Assembly (NCBI GenBank): GCA_964369775.1
Contig: CAYJHQ010000036.1
Span: 1-24,383 of the forward strand
Reading direction: 5' to 3'
Length of the DNA: 24,383 bases
Source of the DNA: CAUPWF01 sp964369775
GTDB taxonomy: Bacteria > Bacillota > Clostridia > Lachnospirales > Lachnospiraceae
Below are positions 15,210 to 23,352 of this stretch, piece by piece; position 1 is the stretch's first letter, and every line of letters begins with the position of its first letter. The notes below the pieces were generated by a model. The model was not told the DNA's origin and searched no databases. It saw nothing but the letters and a program-made list of their open reading frames with translations. Both the position numbers and the translations under genes were made by a program.

Positions 15210-16424
15210 ATGAGAAATGTATATACGGTTAAGCAGGTAAACACATATATCAAGAATATGTTTAACCAAGACTTTATGTTAAATAAACTTTATGTTAAGG
15301 GTGAAGTATCTAATTGCAAATACCATACATCTGGTCATATATACTTTTCTTTGAAAGATGAGTCGGGTACGATTTCTTGCGTGATGTTCGCAGGTCAGCG
15401 TAGTGGGCTCTCTTTTCGTTTGTCAGAAGGGCAACAAGTGATTGCACTAGGAAGTGTTTCAACTTATGAGCGATCAGGTTCCTATCAATTATATGCAAAA
15501 GAGATTATTCAAGATGGGATTGGTAGGTTAAATGAAAAATACGAGCTGCTGAAAAAGGAATTAGAAGAGATGGGAATGTTTGCACCAGAGTATAAACGGC
15601 AAATTCCAGCCTTTGCTGAAAAGGTAGGAGTCATTACAGCCCCTACAGGTGCGGCAGTTCAAGATATTATACAAGTGATTCAAAGGCGAAATCCTTATAT
15701 TCAGATTGTTCTTTATCCGGCACAAGTGCAAGGAGAGGGAGCAGGAAGAAGTATCGTAGAAGGAATTGAGAAGATGGAGCAATTTGTGAATCCAGATGTA
15801 ATCATTGTGGGTAGAGGCGGAGGTTCAATAGAGGATTTGTGGGCATTTAACGAGCGAGAGGTTGCAGACGCAATTTTTAATTGTAGAATACCAATCATTT
15901 CAGCAGTTGGCCACGAGACTGATTTTACAATTGCTGATTACGTGTCAGATTTGCGAGCACCAACACCGTCAGCAGCAGCAGAGCTAGCGGTTTATGAGTA
16001 TGTGGCGTATGAACAAGCTCTAAAGCATTATCAAAAGGTACTTTATGAAAAAATGAACTTTCAACTAATCCAAACAAAAGGAGAGATTGAAAAGTACTAT
16101 ACCAATATGAAATATTTACATCCCAATTACTTACTTCGTCAAAGGCAGCAACGGTTAGTGGAATTAGAGCAAAAGCTAGAAAATGCTATGGAGAAAAAGT
16201 TAAGGGATTGCAAGCATAGACTAAATCTATTCATCACCCAATTTAAAGGTTTATCACCGTTAGAGAAGCTGAGTAAGGGATATTCCTTTGTAAGCGATAA
16301 AGATGGAAGTGCAGTTAGAAAATTAGACGATGTGTCAATAGGTGATGAGGTTGAGATTGCAGTGACAGATGGTGTGATTGTTAGCAAAGTTTTGGAGAAA
16401 AAAGAGGTGAATCATAATGGCTAG
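15210..16424 (+). CDS. xseA: Exodeoxyribonuclease VII large subunit
   Basis: XseA is the catalytic subunit of exonuclease VII, which cuts single-stranded DNA from both ends into oligonucleotides. The 404-residue product has an N-terminal OB-fold (about 1-100, with VSNCKYHTSGHIYFSLKD), the nuclease domain with GVITAPTGAAVQDI, IIVGRGGGSIEDLWAFNE and AVGHETDFTIADYV, then a long helical region and a C-terminal segment with LEKLSKGYSFV. The ATG at 15210 follows GGAGAAAG, with the gene 8 bases after nusB. It overlaps xseB by 8 bases, which would help match the amounts of the two subunits. Confidence 0.97.
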   Translation: MRNVYTVKQVNTYIKNMFNQDFMLNKLYVKGEVSNCKYHTSGHIYFSLKDESGTISCVMFAGQRSGLSFRLSEGQQVIALGSVSTYERSGSYQLYAKEIIQDGIGRLNEKYELLKKELEEMGMFAPEYKRQIPAFAEKVGVITAPTGAAVQDIIQVIQRRNPYIQIVLYPAQVQGEGAGRSIVEGIEKMEQFVNPDVIIVGRGGGSIEDLWAFNEREVADAIFNCRIPIISAVGHETDFTIADYVSDLRAPTPSAAAELAVYEYVAYEQALKHYQKVLYEKMNFQLIQTKGEIEKYYTNMKYLHPNYLLRQRQQRLVELEQKLENAMEKKLRDCKHRLNLFITQFKGLSPLEKLSKGYSFVSDKDGSAVRKLDDVSIGDEVEIAVTDGVIVSKVLEKKEVNHNG

Positions 16425-16632
16425 AGAGAAAAAAGTGAAAAACATAGATGAGATGTTTCAAGAACTAGATGACTTAATCAAAGAACTAGAAAAAGAGGAC
16501 ATCACTTTAGAAGAATCTTTTGCATTATATAGTACAGGGATGAAAACGATTCAATCGTGCAATGAAAAAGTGGAAACAATCGAGAAGAAAGTACTTCAAC
16601 TAAATGAAAAAGGGGAAACAGATGAATTTTAA
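16417..16632 (+). CDS. xseB: Exodeoxyribonuclease VII small subunit
   Basis: XseB is the small helical subunit, several copies of which bind the helical region of XseA. The 71-residue product has the family pattern: an N-terminal FQELDDLIKELEKEDITLEE segment, SFALYSTGM and a C-terminal helix with heptad-like spacing. The length is normal. An AAAGAGGTGA site at 16400-16409 precedes the ATG at 16417. The start lies within the last codons of xseA and the stop lies 11 bases inside ispA, so translation of the three genes is probably coupled. Confidence 0.95.
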   Translation: MAREKKVKNIDEMFQELDDLIKELEKEDITLEESFALYSTGMKTIQSCNEKVETIEKKVLQLNEKGETDEF

Positions 16633-17512
16633 ACAAATACAACTAGAGAAAATTAACGAGATTGAAGATGTTTTAAAACGAAATCTACCACCGACAGAAG
16701 GCTTTCAGTCACTGGTAATGGAAGCCATGGATTATAGCGTTATGGGAGGCGGGAAAAGATTACGTCCAATGCTTATGATAGAAACGTTCAAAATGTTTGG
16801 TGGAACTTCTGAAATTATTGAAAAATTTGCAACAGCCCTTGAGATGATCCATACTTATTCATTGGTACATGATGACTTGCCGGCTATGGATAATGACGAT
16901 TACAGAAGAGGACGCAAGACCACACATATAGTATATGGTCATGATATGGGGATACTAACAGGGGATGCACTATTAAATTATGCATTTGAGGTAGCATTCC
17001 AAAGTTTTTCAAAAGAGCCAGCACAAGCGCTAGAGATCGGAAAAGCATTGCAAATATTAGGAAAAAAAGCTGGAATTTATGGAATGATAGGTGGACAAGT
17101 AGTAGATGTTAAGTCTTCAGGAACCCAGTTATCAAAAGATGAGCTTTTATTTATATTCAACTTAAAAACAGCCGCTCTAATCGAAGCAGCAATGATGATT
17201 GGAGGAGTCCTTGCAGGAGCAAGTGACAAAGAGATAGCAATTATCGAAAAAATCGCAAACAATGTAGGTGTAGCTTTTCAAATTCAAGATGATATTCTAG
17301 ATGTTACTAGCACAATGGAAGAACTTGGAAAACCAATTGGAAGCGATGAGAAAAACGAGAAGACAACGTATATAACATTAGAAGGACTAGATAAATCAAC
17401 TACAGAAGTAGAAAGATTATCAAATGAGGCGATTCAATTACTTGTGAGCTTAGAGAAGCCAAGTGAGTATATGGAAGAGCTGATAAAGTCCATGATTCAT
17501 CGAAAGAAATAG
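16622..17512 (+). CDS. ispA: Polyprenyl (farnesyl/geranyl) diphosphate synthase
   Basis: This enzyme condenses isopentenyl diphosphate with allylic diphosphates, giving the C15 precursor of undecaprenyl phosphate and other isoprenoids. The 296-residue product has GGGKRLRP, the first Asp-rich motif DDLPAMDND (near residues 83-91) followed by RRGRKTTH, and the second Asp-rich motif DDILD with the preceding GVAFQIQ. An ATG at 16604 is in frame, but the ATG at 16622 is preferred: AGGGGAA lies at 16611-16617, and the family's N-terminus begins here. Its neighbour dxs makes the pathway entry compound. Chain length (C15 versus C10 or C20) is inferred from family and context. Confidence 0.93.
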   Translation: MNFKQIQLEKINEIEDVLKRNLPPTEGFQSLVMEAMDYSVMGGGKRLRPMLMIETFKMFGGTSEIIEKFATALEMIHTYSLVHDDLPAMDNDDYRRGRKTTHIVYGHDMGILTGDALLNYAFEVAFQSFSKEPAQALEIGKALQILGKKAGIYGMIGGQVVDVKSSGTQLSKDELLFIFNLKTAALIEAAMMIGGVLAGASDKEIAIIEKIANNVGVAFQIQDDILDVTSTMEELGKPIGSDEKNEKTTYITLEGLDKSTTEVERLSNEAIQLLVSLEKPSEYMEELIKSMIHRKK

Positions 17513-17529
17513 ATTGTGAGGTACGAGAT

Positions 17530-19428
17530 ATGGTACTAGATAAAATAGTCAAAGAAAACGACATAAAGAATCTAACCTTTGAAGAATTAGAGACATTACC
17601 AGATGAGATTCGAAGTTTTTTGATAGAAAAGATAAGCAATACAGGTGGCCACTTAGCATCAAACTTAGGAGTGGTCGAACTTACAATGGCTCTTCACTTA
17701 TCCCTAGAGCTACCAAAAGATAAAATTATTTGGGATGTGGGCCATCAATCCTATACTCATAAAATTCTTACAGGGAGAAAAGAAGGATTTGAAGAACTGA
17801 GAAAGTACGGTGGATTAAGCGGATTTCCAAAGCGAAAAGAAAGTCCTTGTGACTCTTTTGACACAGGACACAGCTCTACATCTATATCAGCGGGACTTGG
17901 TTATGTAAAGGGGCGTGATATTAAAAATGAGAATTACAGAGTGGTTTCCGTAATAGGTGATGGTTCCCTTACTGGAGGGATGGCGTATGAAGCACTAAAC
18001 AATGCGTCTGAATTAAATCGCAACTTCATCATCGTGCTAAATGATAACAATATGTCAATCTCAAAGAATGTTGGAGGGATGTCAAAGTATCTGAACGGTC
18101 TTCGAACTGGTAAAAAATACACATCACTGAAAACGGATGTAGAAAAAGTGTTGAATCGAATACCGATGGTAGGAAATACGACAGTGAACACTATCAAAAA
18201 AGCGAAAAACAGTATCAAACAGCTTTTAGTTGCAAATATGTTCTTTGAGGATATGGGAATCACTTATCTTGGTCCAGTAGATGGACACGATATGAAAGCA
18301 CTAATGAAAGCGTTTCGTGAAGCAAAACAAGTGAAAGGCGCAGTGCTAGTTCATGTAATTACCAAAAAAGGAAAAGGCTACTTACATGCCGAAATACAGC
18401 CTTCTAAGTATCATGGAACAGGACCATTTCAAATTCATAGTGGAGAAACAAAAGAAGCTAAAGGTGGAAAAAAAGTCAAGACCTACACAGATGTTTTTGG
18501 AAAAGTTTTATATAAAGAGGCAAAGACCAACGAAAACATTGTTGCGATTACGGCAGCTATGTCAGAGGGGACAGGATTGGTGCCGTTTAGCAAAACTTTT
18601 AAAGACAGATTCTTTGATGTTGGAATAGCAGAAGCACACGCAGTTACGTTTGCAGCAGGTCTTGCAGCATCAGGAATGAAACCTGTTTTTGCTGTTTATT
18701 CTTCCTTTTTGCAAAGAGCTTATGATCAGATTATTCACGATGTGTGCATTCAAAATCTTCCAGTTGTCTTCGCGATTGATAGAGCAGGTTTAGTAGGAAA
18801 TGATGGAGAGACACACCAAGGAATTTTTGATGTATCTTTTTTAAATAGTATTCCAAACATGACGGTAATGGCACCGAAAAATAAATGGGAATTAGCAAGT
18901 ATGCTACGCTATGCGCTCCAGTATGAAGACGGACCAATTGCGCTTCGATATCCGAGAGGAACTGCCTATGAAGGGCTAAAAGAATTTGATGAGAGTATAG
19001 AATATGGAAAAAGTGAAATTCTATATGAAGAAGAAAAAGTAGCAATTGTAGCAGTGGGACATATGATGGCAGTTGCAGACAAGGTTAGAGAGCAGATTAA
19101 AGAGCGAGGGTATGAATGCTCACTAGTAAATGCTAGGTTTTTAAAACCAGTAGATGCATCCATGCTAGAGTTGCTTGCAAAGGAGCATCAATTGGTTGTT
19201 GTTTTAGAAGAAAATTTATGTGCAGGTGGTTATGCGAGCGAACTAAAAACAGTAGCAGATAAATTGAGTTTAGATATTCACATCATGGGAGTAGGGATTG
19301 AAGATATGTACGTTGAGCATGGATCGATAGAGCAATTAAGAGAAGAAGTGCTGATGGATGAAGACACAATTACCAAGAGGATTGTGTCAAAGTTGATAGG
19401 AATCGATTGTATTGAAGGGAATAAATGA
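17530..19428 (+). CDS. dxs: 1-deoxy-D-xylulose-5-phosphate synthase
   Basis: DXS is the thiamine diphosphate enzyme that condenses pyruvate and glyceraldehyde 3-phosphate, the first step of the MEP isoprenoid pathway. The 632-residue protein has TGGHLASNLGVVELT, DVGHQSYTHKILTGR, the thiamine diphosphate/metal motif GDGSLTGGMAYEALNNA, the transketolase-like pyrimidine domain with DRAGLVGNDGETHQG, and the C-terminal domain with GYASEL. The length is normal. GAGGT at 17518-17522 precedes the ATG at 17530. It is 17 bases after ispA and overlaps tlyA at the stop. This means the cell makes isoprenoids by the MEP route. Confidence 0.97.
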   Translation: MVLDKIVKENDIKNLTFEELETLPDEIRSFLIEKISNTGGHLASNLGVVELTMALHLSLELPKDKIIWDVGHQSYTHKILTGRKEGFEELRKYGGLSGFPKRKESPCDSFDTGHSSTSISAGLGYVKGRDIKNENYRVVSVIGDGSLTGGMAYEALNNASELNRNFIIVLNDNNMSISKNVGGMSKYLNGLRTGKKYTSLKTDVEKVLNRIPMVGNTTVNTIKKAKNSIKQLLVANMFFEDMGITYLGPVDGHDMKALMKAFREAKQVKGAVLVHVITKKGKGYLHAEIQPSKYHGTGPFQIHSGETKEAKGGKKVKTYTDVFGKVLYKEAKTNENIVAITAAMSEGTGLVPFSKTFKDRFFDVGIAEAHAVTFAAGLAASGMKPVFAVYSSFLQRAYDQIIHDVCIQNLPVVFAIDRAGLVGNDGETHQGIFDVSFLNSIPNMTVMAPKNKWELASMLRYALQYEDGPIALRYPRGTAYEGLKEFDESIEYGKSEILYEEEKVAIVAVGHMMAVADKVREQIKERGYECSLVNARFLKPVDASMLELLAKEHQLVVVLEENLCAGGYASELKTVADKLSLDIHIMGVGIEDMYVEHGSIEQLREEVLMDEDTITKRIVSKLIGIDCIEGNK

Positions 19429-20249
19429 TGAAAGAAAGATTAGATGTGCTCCTAGTGAAGCGAAATCTAGCAGAATCTAGAGAGAAAGCAAAAGCAATAA
19501 TTATGTCTGGAAAAGTATATGTAGAAGGACAAAAAGAGGATAAAGCAGGAACTTCTTTTTCGGTAGAATCACAGATAGAGATTCGTGGTAACACTCTCCC
19601 TTATGTAAGTCGTGGAGGGCTAAAACTTGAAAAAGCAATGAAACAATCCTGGGTGAGTGTAGATGGAAAAGTCTGTTCGGATGTAGGATCTTCTACAGGT
19701 GGATTTACAGATTGTATGTTGCAAAATGGTGCGACAAAAGTATTTGCAATCGATGTGGGAAAAGGACAATTAGCTTGGAAACTTAGGATAGATGAAAGAG
19801 TAGTCTGCATGGAGAGTACTAATATAAGGTATGTTACTCTAGAAGATTTAGGAGAAAAGGTTGCATTCTCATCAATAGATGTTTCTTTTATATCCCTTAC
19901 AAAGGTACTATTGCCTATTTATAATTTTTTAGAAGAAGAAGCAGATGTAGTTGCTTTGATAAAGCCACAATTTGAGGCAGGTAGAGAAAAGGTTGGGAAA
20001 AAAGGTGTGGTACGCGAAAAGAGTACTCATATTGAAGTGATTGAAACAGTTCTAAACTATGCAAAAGGGATTGGATTTCAGATTTGCAACCTAGATTTTT
20101 CACCGATAAAAGGACCAGAGGGAAACATCGAATATTTATTGCATCTGCATAAAGGTGAAGTGTCCTCTAATGGTAAAGAAGAAATTGATGGAAGTGTAGA
20201 CTATAAGGAGATTGTTGAAAGCGCTTTTACATCGCTGAACACAAAATGA
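19425..20249 (+). CDS. tlyA: TlyA-type rRNA 2'-O-methyltransferase
   Basis: TlyA proteins, formerly annotated as haemolysin A, have an S4 RNA-binding domain and an FtsJ-like methyltransferase domain; in mycobacteria the enzyme 2'-O-methylates 16S and 23S rRNA. The 274-residue product has the S4 domain at about 2-62 (RLDVLLVKRNLAESREKAKA), the junction SRGGLKLEKA, the SAM-binding DVGSSTGGFTDCML and the catalytic-type KPQFE. Two ATG codons at 19425 and 19428 overlap the dxs stop; GAAGGGA at 19414-19420 fits either. It overlaps the frame leading into nadK. Substrate sites are inferred from the family; a real haemolysin role is unlikely. Confidence 0.93.
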   Translation: MMKERLDVLLVKRNLAESREKAKAIIMSGKVYVEGQKEDKAGTSFSVESQIEIRGNTLPYVSRGGLKLEKAMKQSWVSVDGKVCSDVGSSTGGFTDCMLQNGATKVFAIDVGKGQLAWKLRIDERVVCMESTNIRYVTLEDLGEKVAFSSIDVSFISLTKVLLPIYNFLEEEADVVALIKPQFEAGREKVGKKGVVREKSTHIEVIETVLNYAKGIGFQICNLDFSPIKGPEGNIEYLLHLHKGEVSSNGKEEIDGSVDYKEIVESAFTSLNTK

Positions 20250-20257
20250 GGGTAAGT

Positions 20258-21076
20258 ATGAAACGATTTTATATTGTGACCAATACACAAAAAGATCCAG
20301 AATATCATATGACTAATTTAATTAAAGAGATGATTGAAAAGTTAGGTAGCAAAGCTGTGCTAGCAAAAGATGAAGCATCATCAAAAGATTGTGATTACAT
20401 ACTGACTCTAGGTGGAGATGGAACATTAATAAAGGCAGCCTATCAGTATTATGAAGATAACATTCCACTGATTGGAATCAATCTTGGAACACTTGGCTAT
20501 CTAACAGAGATAGAAGTAAGTGATGTAAAGGAATTAGAAAAGGGGATTTCTAAGATTCTAGAAGGAAAGTCCATTCTAGAAGAGCGTATGCTTATAAATG
20601 GGACAGTTGAAGGGAAACTGGAGAGTGTTGCATTAAATGACATAGTTTTATCCCGTACAGGAGAGGTACAGATTATTTATTATAACGTCTATGTCAATGG
20701 TTCGTTGCTTCATTCTTATCAAGCGGATGGAATTATAGTATCCACTCCGACAGGGTCTACTTCGTATAATTTATCTGCAGGAGGACCAATTGTGGAACCT
20801 ACTGCAAACTTATTCGTAGTAACACCGATATGTCCTCATGAGCTCAACAGCCGTAGCATCGTTTTATCTGGAGAAGATTGCATTGAGTTGGAACTAGGAT
20901 ACGGAAAAGAAGGGGCAGTTCAGAGTGCGTGTGTAAGTTTTGATGGAAGAAACAATATACACATTACCTCAGGAGAGAAAGTGGTAATAAAAAATGAGAA
21001 AAACAAAGTGAAACTGTTAAGACTAAGCAATGTAAGCTTTTTAGAAGTACTTAGAAAAAAAATGAAAGGAAATTAG
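20258..21076 (+). CDS. nadK: NAD kinase
   Basis: NadK phosphorylates NAD to NADP. The 272-residue product has the diagnostic GGDGT motif (about residues 52-56), GINLGTLGYLTE, ALNDIVLSR (the conserved Asn-Asp/Glu pair), and the Gly/Thr-rich DGIIVSTPTGSTSYNLSAGGPIV segment. The ATG at 20258 is preferred over the in-frame ATG at 20246, because GAGGG at 20248-20252 lies between them and because the protein then starts MKRFYIVTNTQKD as in relatives. It sits in the conserved tlyA-nadK-argR-recN order and is presumably co-transcribed. Confidence 0.96.
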   Translation: MKRFYIVTNTQKDPEYHMTNLIKEMIEKLGSKAVLAKDEASSKDCDYILTLGGDGTLIKAAYQYYEDNIPLIGINLGTLGYLTEIEVSDVKELEKGISKILEGKSILEERMLINGTVEGKLESVALNDIVLSRTGEVQIIYYNVYVNGSLLHSYQADGIIVSTPTGSTSYNLSAGGPIVEPTANLFVVTPICPHELNSRSIVLSGEDCIELELGYGKEGAVQSACVSFDGRNNIHITSGEKVVIKNEKNKVKLLRLSNVSFLEVLRKKMKGN

Positions 21077-21081
21077 AACCA

Positions 21082-21537
21082 ATGAAGGAAAGTAGGCATG
21101 CAAAAATCGTAGAGCTCATTACAAAATACGATATTGAAACACAAGAAGATCTAGCAGAGTATTTAAACAAATTAGGGTTTTCGGTAACCCAAGCGACAGT
21201 ATCAAGAGACATTAGAGATTTAAATCTTACGAAAATAGCTACAAACAGAGGAAAGCAAAAATACACTATTTTGCCAACTACACAAAAAACACTTGATGAA
21301 AAATATGTGCGTATTTTAAAAGATGGGTACTTATCTATGGATATGGCACAAAATATATTAGTGATAAAGACAGTGCCAGGAATGGCTATGGCAGTTGCAG
21401 CTTCTGTAGATGCAATGAAGTGGAAAGAAGTTGTAGGATGCATCGCTGGAGACGATACTATAATGTGCGCGATTCGAAGTGTAGATGAGACTATTCATAT
21501 CATGGGTAAAATTCGAAAAATAGTTCAAGATAGATAG
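21082..21537 (+). CDS. argR: Arginine repressor ArgR
   Basis: ArgR is the hexameric, arginine-dependent regulator of arginine synthesis and breakdown genes. The 151-residue product has an N-terminal winged helix-turn-helix (about 1-70, with QEDLAEYLNKLGF and VTQATVSRDIRDLNL) and a C-terminal oligomerisation and arginine-binding domain (about 80-150) with the signature GCIAGDDTIMC, including the Asp pair that contacts arginine. The length is normal. AAAGGA at 21065-21070 lies 11 bases before the ATG. No arginine genes and no ARG-box-like site are visible here; its placement before recN is a conserved Firmicutes arrangement. Confidence 0.96.
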   Translation: MKESRHAKIVELITKYDIETQEDLAEYLNKLGFSVTQATVSRDIRDLNLTKIATNRGKQKYTILPTTQKTLDEKYVRILKDGYLSMDMAQNILVIKTVPGMAMAVAASVDAMKWKEVVGCIAGDDTIMCAIRSVDETIHIMGKIRKIVQDR

Positions 21538-21556
21538 GTGTTAGGAGGGAATTTCA

Positions 21557-23230
21557 ATGCTACAGAGCTTGCGAGTAAGAAATCTAGCATTAATTGAAGA
21601 AGCAGAATTAGAGTTTTCAAAAGGACTTAACATATTAACGGGTGAAACAGGTGCAGGAAAGTCGATACTGCTTGGCTCTATCAACTTAGCTTTAGGAGGA
21701 AAGTATACCAAGGACTTACTTCGTAAAGGAAAAGATTTTGGGTATGTAGAATTGATTTTTCGAGTAGAGACAAAAGAACAAGAACACATTTTAGAAAAAC
21801 ACGATATTTTTCAAGAAAATGGATGTATTATTTTAAGCCGTAAGTTAATGGATGGTAGGAGTATCAGTAAAATTAATGGTGAGACTGTTACAAAGGCGGT
21901 GTTAAAAGATGTAGCAAGTAGCTTTATCAGCATTCATGGGCAACATGAGCACCAAACATTGTTAAATAACAAAAATCATTTGTCAATTCTAGATGATTTT
22001 ATTTTGGAAAAAGACAAAGTCTTATTAGATAAAGTCAAAGCTTCGTATCGTGCTTTTTCAGAAAAGCAAACAGAATATCAATCATGTAATCTAGACAGCG
22101 AAGCCAGAAACCGAGAGCTTTCATTTTGTCAATTTGAGTTAGAAGAAATTGAAGTAGCTGATTTAAAAGAAAATGAAGATGAAGAATTAGAAACTTTGTA
22201 TAAGAAGATGTCAAATGGGAAAACTATCCTTGAAAGAGTACAAAGTGCATATGACGATACCAATGGTTCTTTTGAAAGTGCCAGCAGTAAAATTTCACGT
22301 GCAGTACAATCACTTCAAAGTGTAATCCAATACGATGAAAACAGCGAAGAATTCTATAATCAATTGGTTGAAATTGATAATTTACTAAATGATTTCAACA
22401 GGGATTTATCTACGTACTCTAATGAAATGGAATTCTCAGAAGAGGCTTTTTTAGAAGTTGAAGAGCGTTTGAATTTATGGAACCGCTTGAAAGGAAAGTA
22501 TGGGAATTCCTTTGAAGAGATTAACAGCTATCGCATACAGCTTATAGAAAAAATAGAAAAAATGGAGCACTATGATATCTATTTGGCGAATTTAGAAACA
22601 GAGTTGAAAAAGAGAGAAGAGTCTTTAATAAATGCTTCGCAAGAGCTTTCTAAATGTAGAAAAAAATATGCAACCAAACTAGAAGAGAAGATTATAGAAG
22701 GATTAAAAGAGCTAAACTTCTTAGATGTAAGATTCAATCTATCATTTTCTAAATTAGAGAAGCCACAGATGCACGGAATAGATGAAGTTCAATTTTTAGT
22801 GTCACTTAACCCAGGTGAAGAAGTAAAGCCGCTATCTCAAGTAGTATCAGGAGGAGAGTTATCACGAATTATGTTGACAATAAAAACTGTAATGGCGGAT
22901 AAGGGTGAAATTGACACATTAATCTTTGATGAGGTAGATGCAGGAATAAGTGGAGTGACAGCTACAAAAGTAGGAGAGAAACTATCACAGATTGCAAAAT
23001 CGAGGCAAGTTATCTGTATTACCCATTTAGCCCAAATAGCAGCGCTATCTGATTTGCATTTTTGCATTGAAAAGAAAGTGATTGATAAAGATACAATTAC
23101 TACTATAAATCCTCTTTCTGAGAATGAGGCTATAGAAGAACTGAGCAGGATTTTAGGCGGTGGTAAAGTATCTGAATCCATTACAAAGACAGCTATAGAG
23201 ATGAGAGAATTGGGAAAAAGCTACAAGTAA
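21557..23230 (+). CDS. recN: DNA repair protein RecN
   Basis: RecN is an SMC-like ATPase recruited to DNA double-strand breaks. The 557-residue product has an N-terminal Walker A TGETGAGKS (residues 28-36), the Q-loop region with SIHGQHEHQTLL, a long central coiled coil (about 155-385), and a C-terminal half with the ABC signature VVSGGELSRIML and Walker B LIFDEVDAGISG, followed by ITHLAQIAA. The length is normal. A strong AGGAGG at 21543-21548 supports the ATG. It lies 19 bases after argR. A hairpin about 55 bases downstream closes the unit. Confidence 0.97.
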   Translation: MLQSLRVRNLALIEEAELEFSKGLNILTGETGAGKSILLGSINLALGGKYTKDLLRKGKDFGYVELIFRVETKEQEHILEKHDIFQENGCIILSRKLMDGRSISKINGETVTKAVLKDVASSFISIHGQHEHQTLLNNKNHLSILDDFILEKDKVLLDKVKASYRAFSEKQTEYQSCNLDSEARNRELSFCQFELEEIEVADLKENEDEELETLYKKMSNGKTILERVQSAYDDTNGSFESASSKISRAVQSLQSVIQYDENSEEFYNQLVEIDNLLNDFNRDLSTYSNEMEFSEEAFLEVEERLNLWNRLKGKYGNSFEEINSYRIQLIEKIEKMEHYDIYLANLETELKKREESLINASQELSKCRKKYATKLEEKIIEGLKELNFLDVRFNLSFSKLEKPQMHGIDEVQFLVSLNPGEEVKPLSQVVSGGELSRIMLTIKTVMADKGEIDTLIFDEVDAGISGVTATKVGEKLSQIAKSRQVICITHLAQIAALSDLHFCIEKKVIDKDTITTINPLSENEAIEELSRILGGGKVSESITKTAIEMRELGKSYK

Positions 23231-23262
23231 CAGTTTTCCAGTGTGAAAAATATTAAAACGTA

Positions 23263-23269
23263 CATACTA
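23263..23269 (+). promoter_or_regulatory. CATACTA element, possible sigma-G-like -10 for spoIVB
   Basis: CATACTA, the classic sigma-G -10 form, lies 84 bases before spoIVB. No good -35 is found 17-18 bases upstream (AGTGTG region). Transcripts from here would run into the hairpin at 23285-23313. In Bacillus spoIVB is read by forespore sigma-F and sigma-G, which is why I note it. Confidence 0.25.
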
Positions 23270-23284
23270 TGATTATGGTAATCG

Positions 23285-23315
23285 AGAAGACAAGTGAGAT
23301 ACACTTGTCTTCTTT
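23285..23315 (+). terminator. Hairpin after recN
   Basis: A perfect 12-bp stem (23285-23296 with 23302-23313) surrounds the loop AGATA. The 3' arm is T-rich (TTCTTTCAT) but has no long T run. It probably ends the nusB-recN transcript ahead of spoIVB. Confidence 0.65.
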
Positions 23316-23352
23316 CATAGAAAATAGGATATCATAGAAAGGATGTAGCGTT

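Noticed and set aside
21459..21464. TATAAT within argR as a possible recN promoter
   Set aside because: No -35 at proper spacing and no TG extension; the bases encode the conserved DDTIM segment of ArgR.
21514..21527. CGAA-N5-GTTC near the end of argR, resembling a LexA box ahead of recN
   Set aside because: It misses two of the ten conserved bases, lies in coding sequence, and has no promoter around it.
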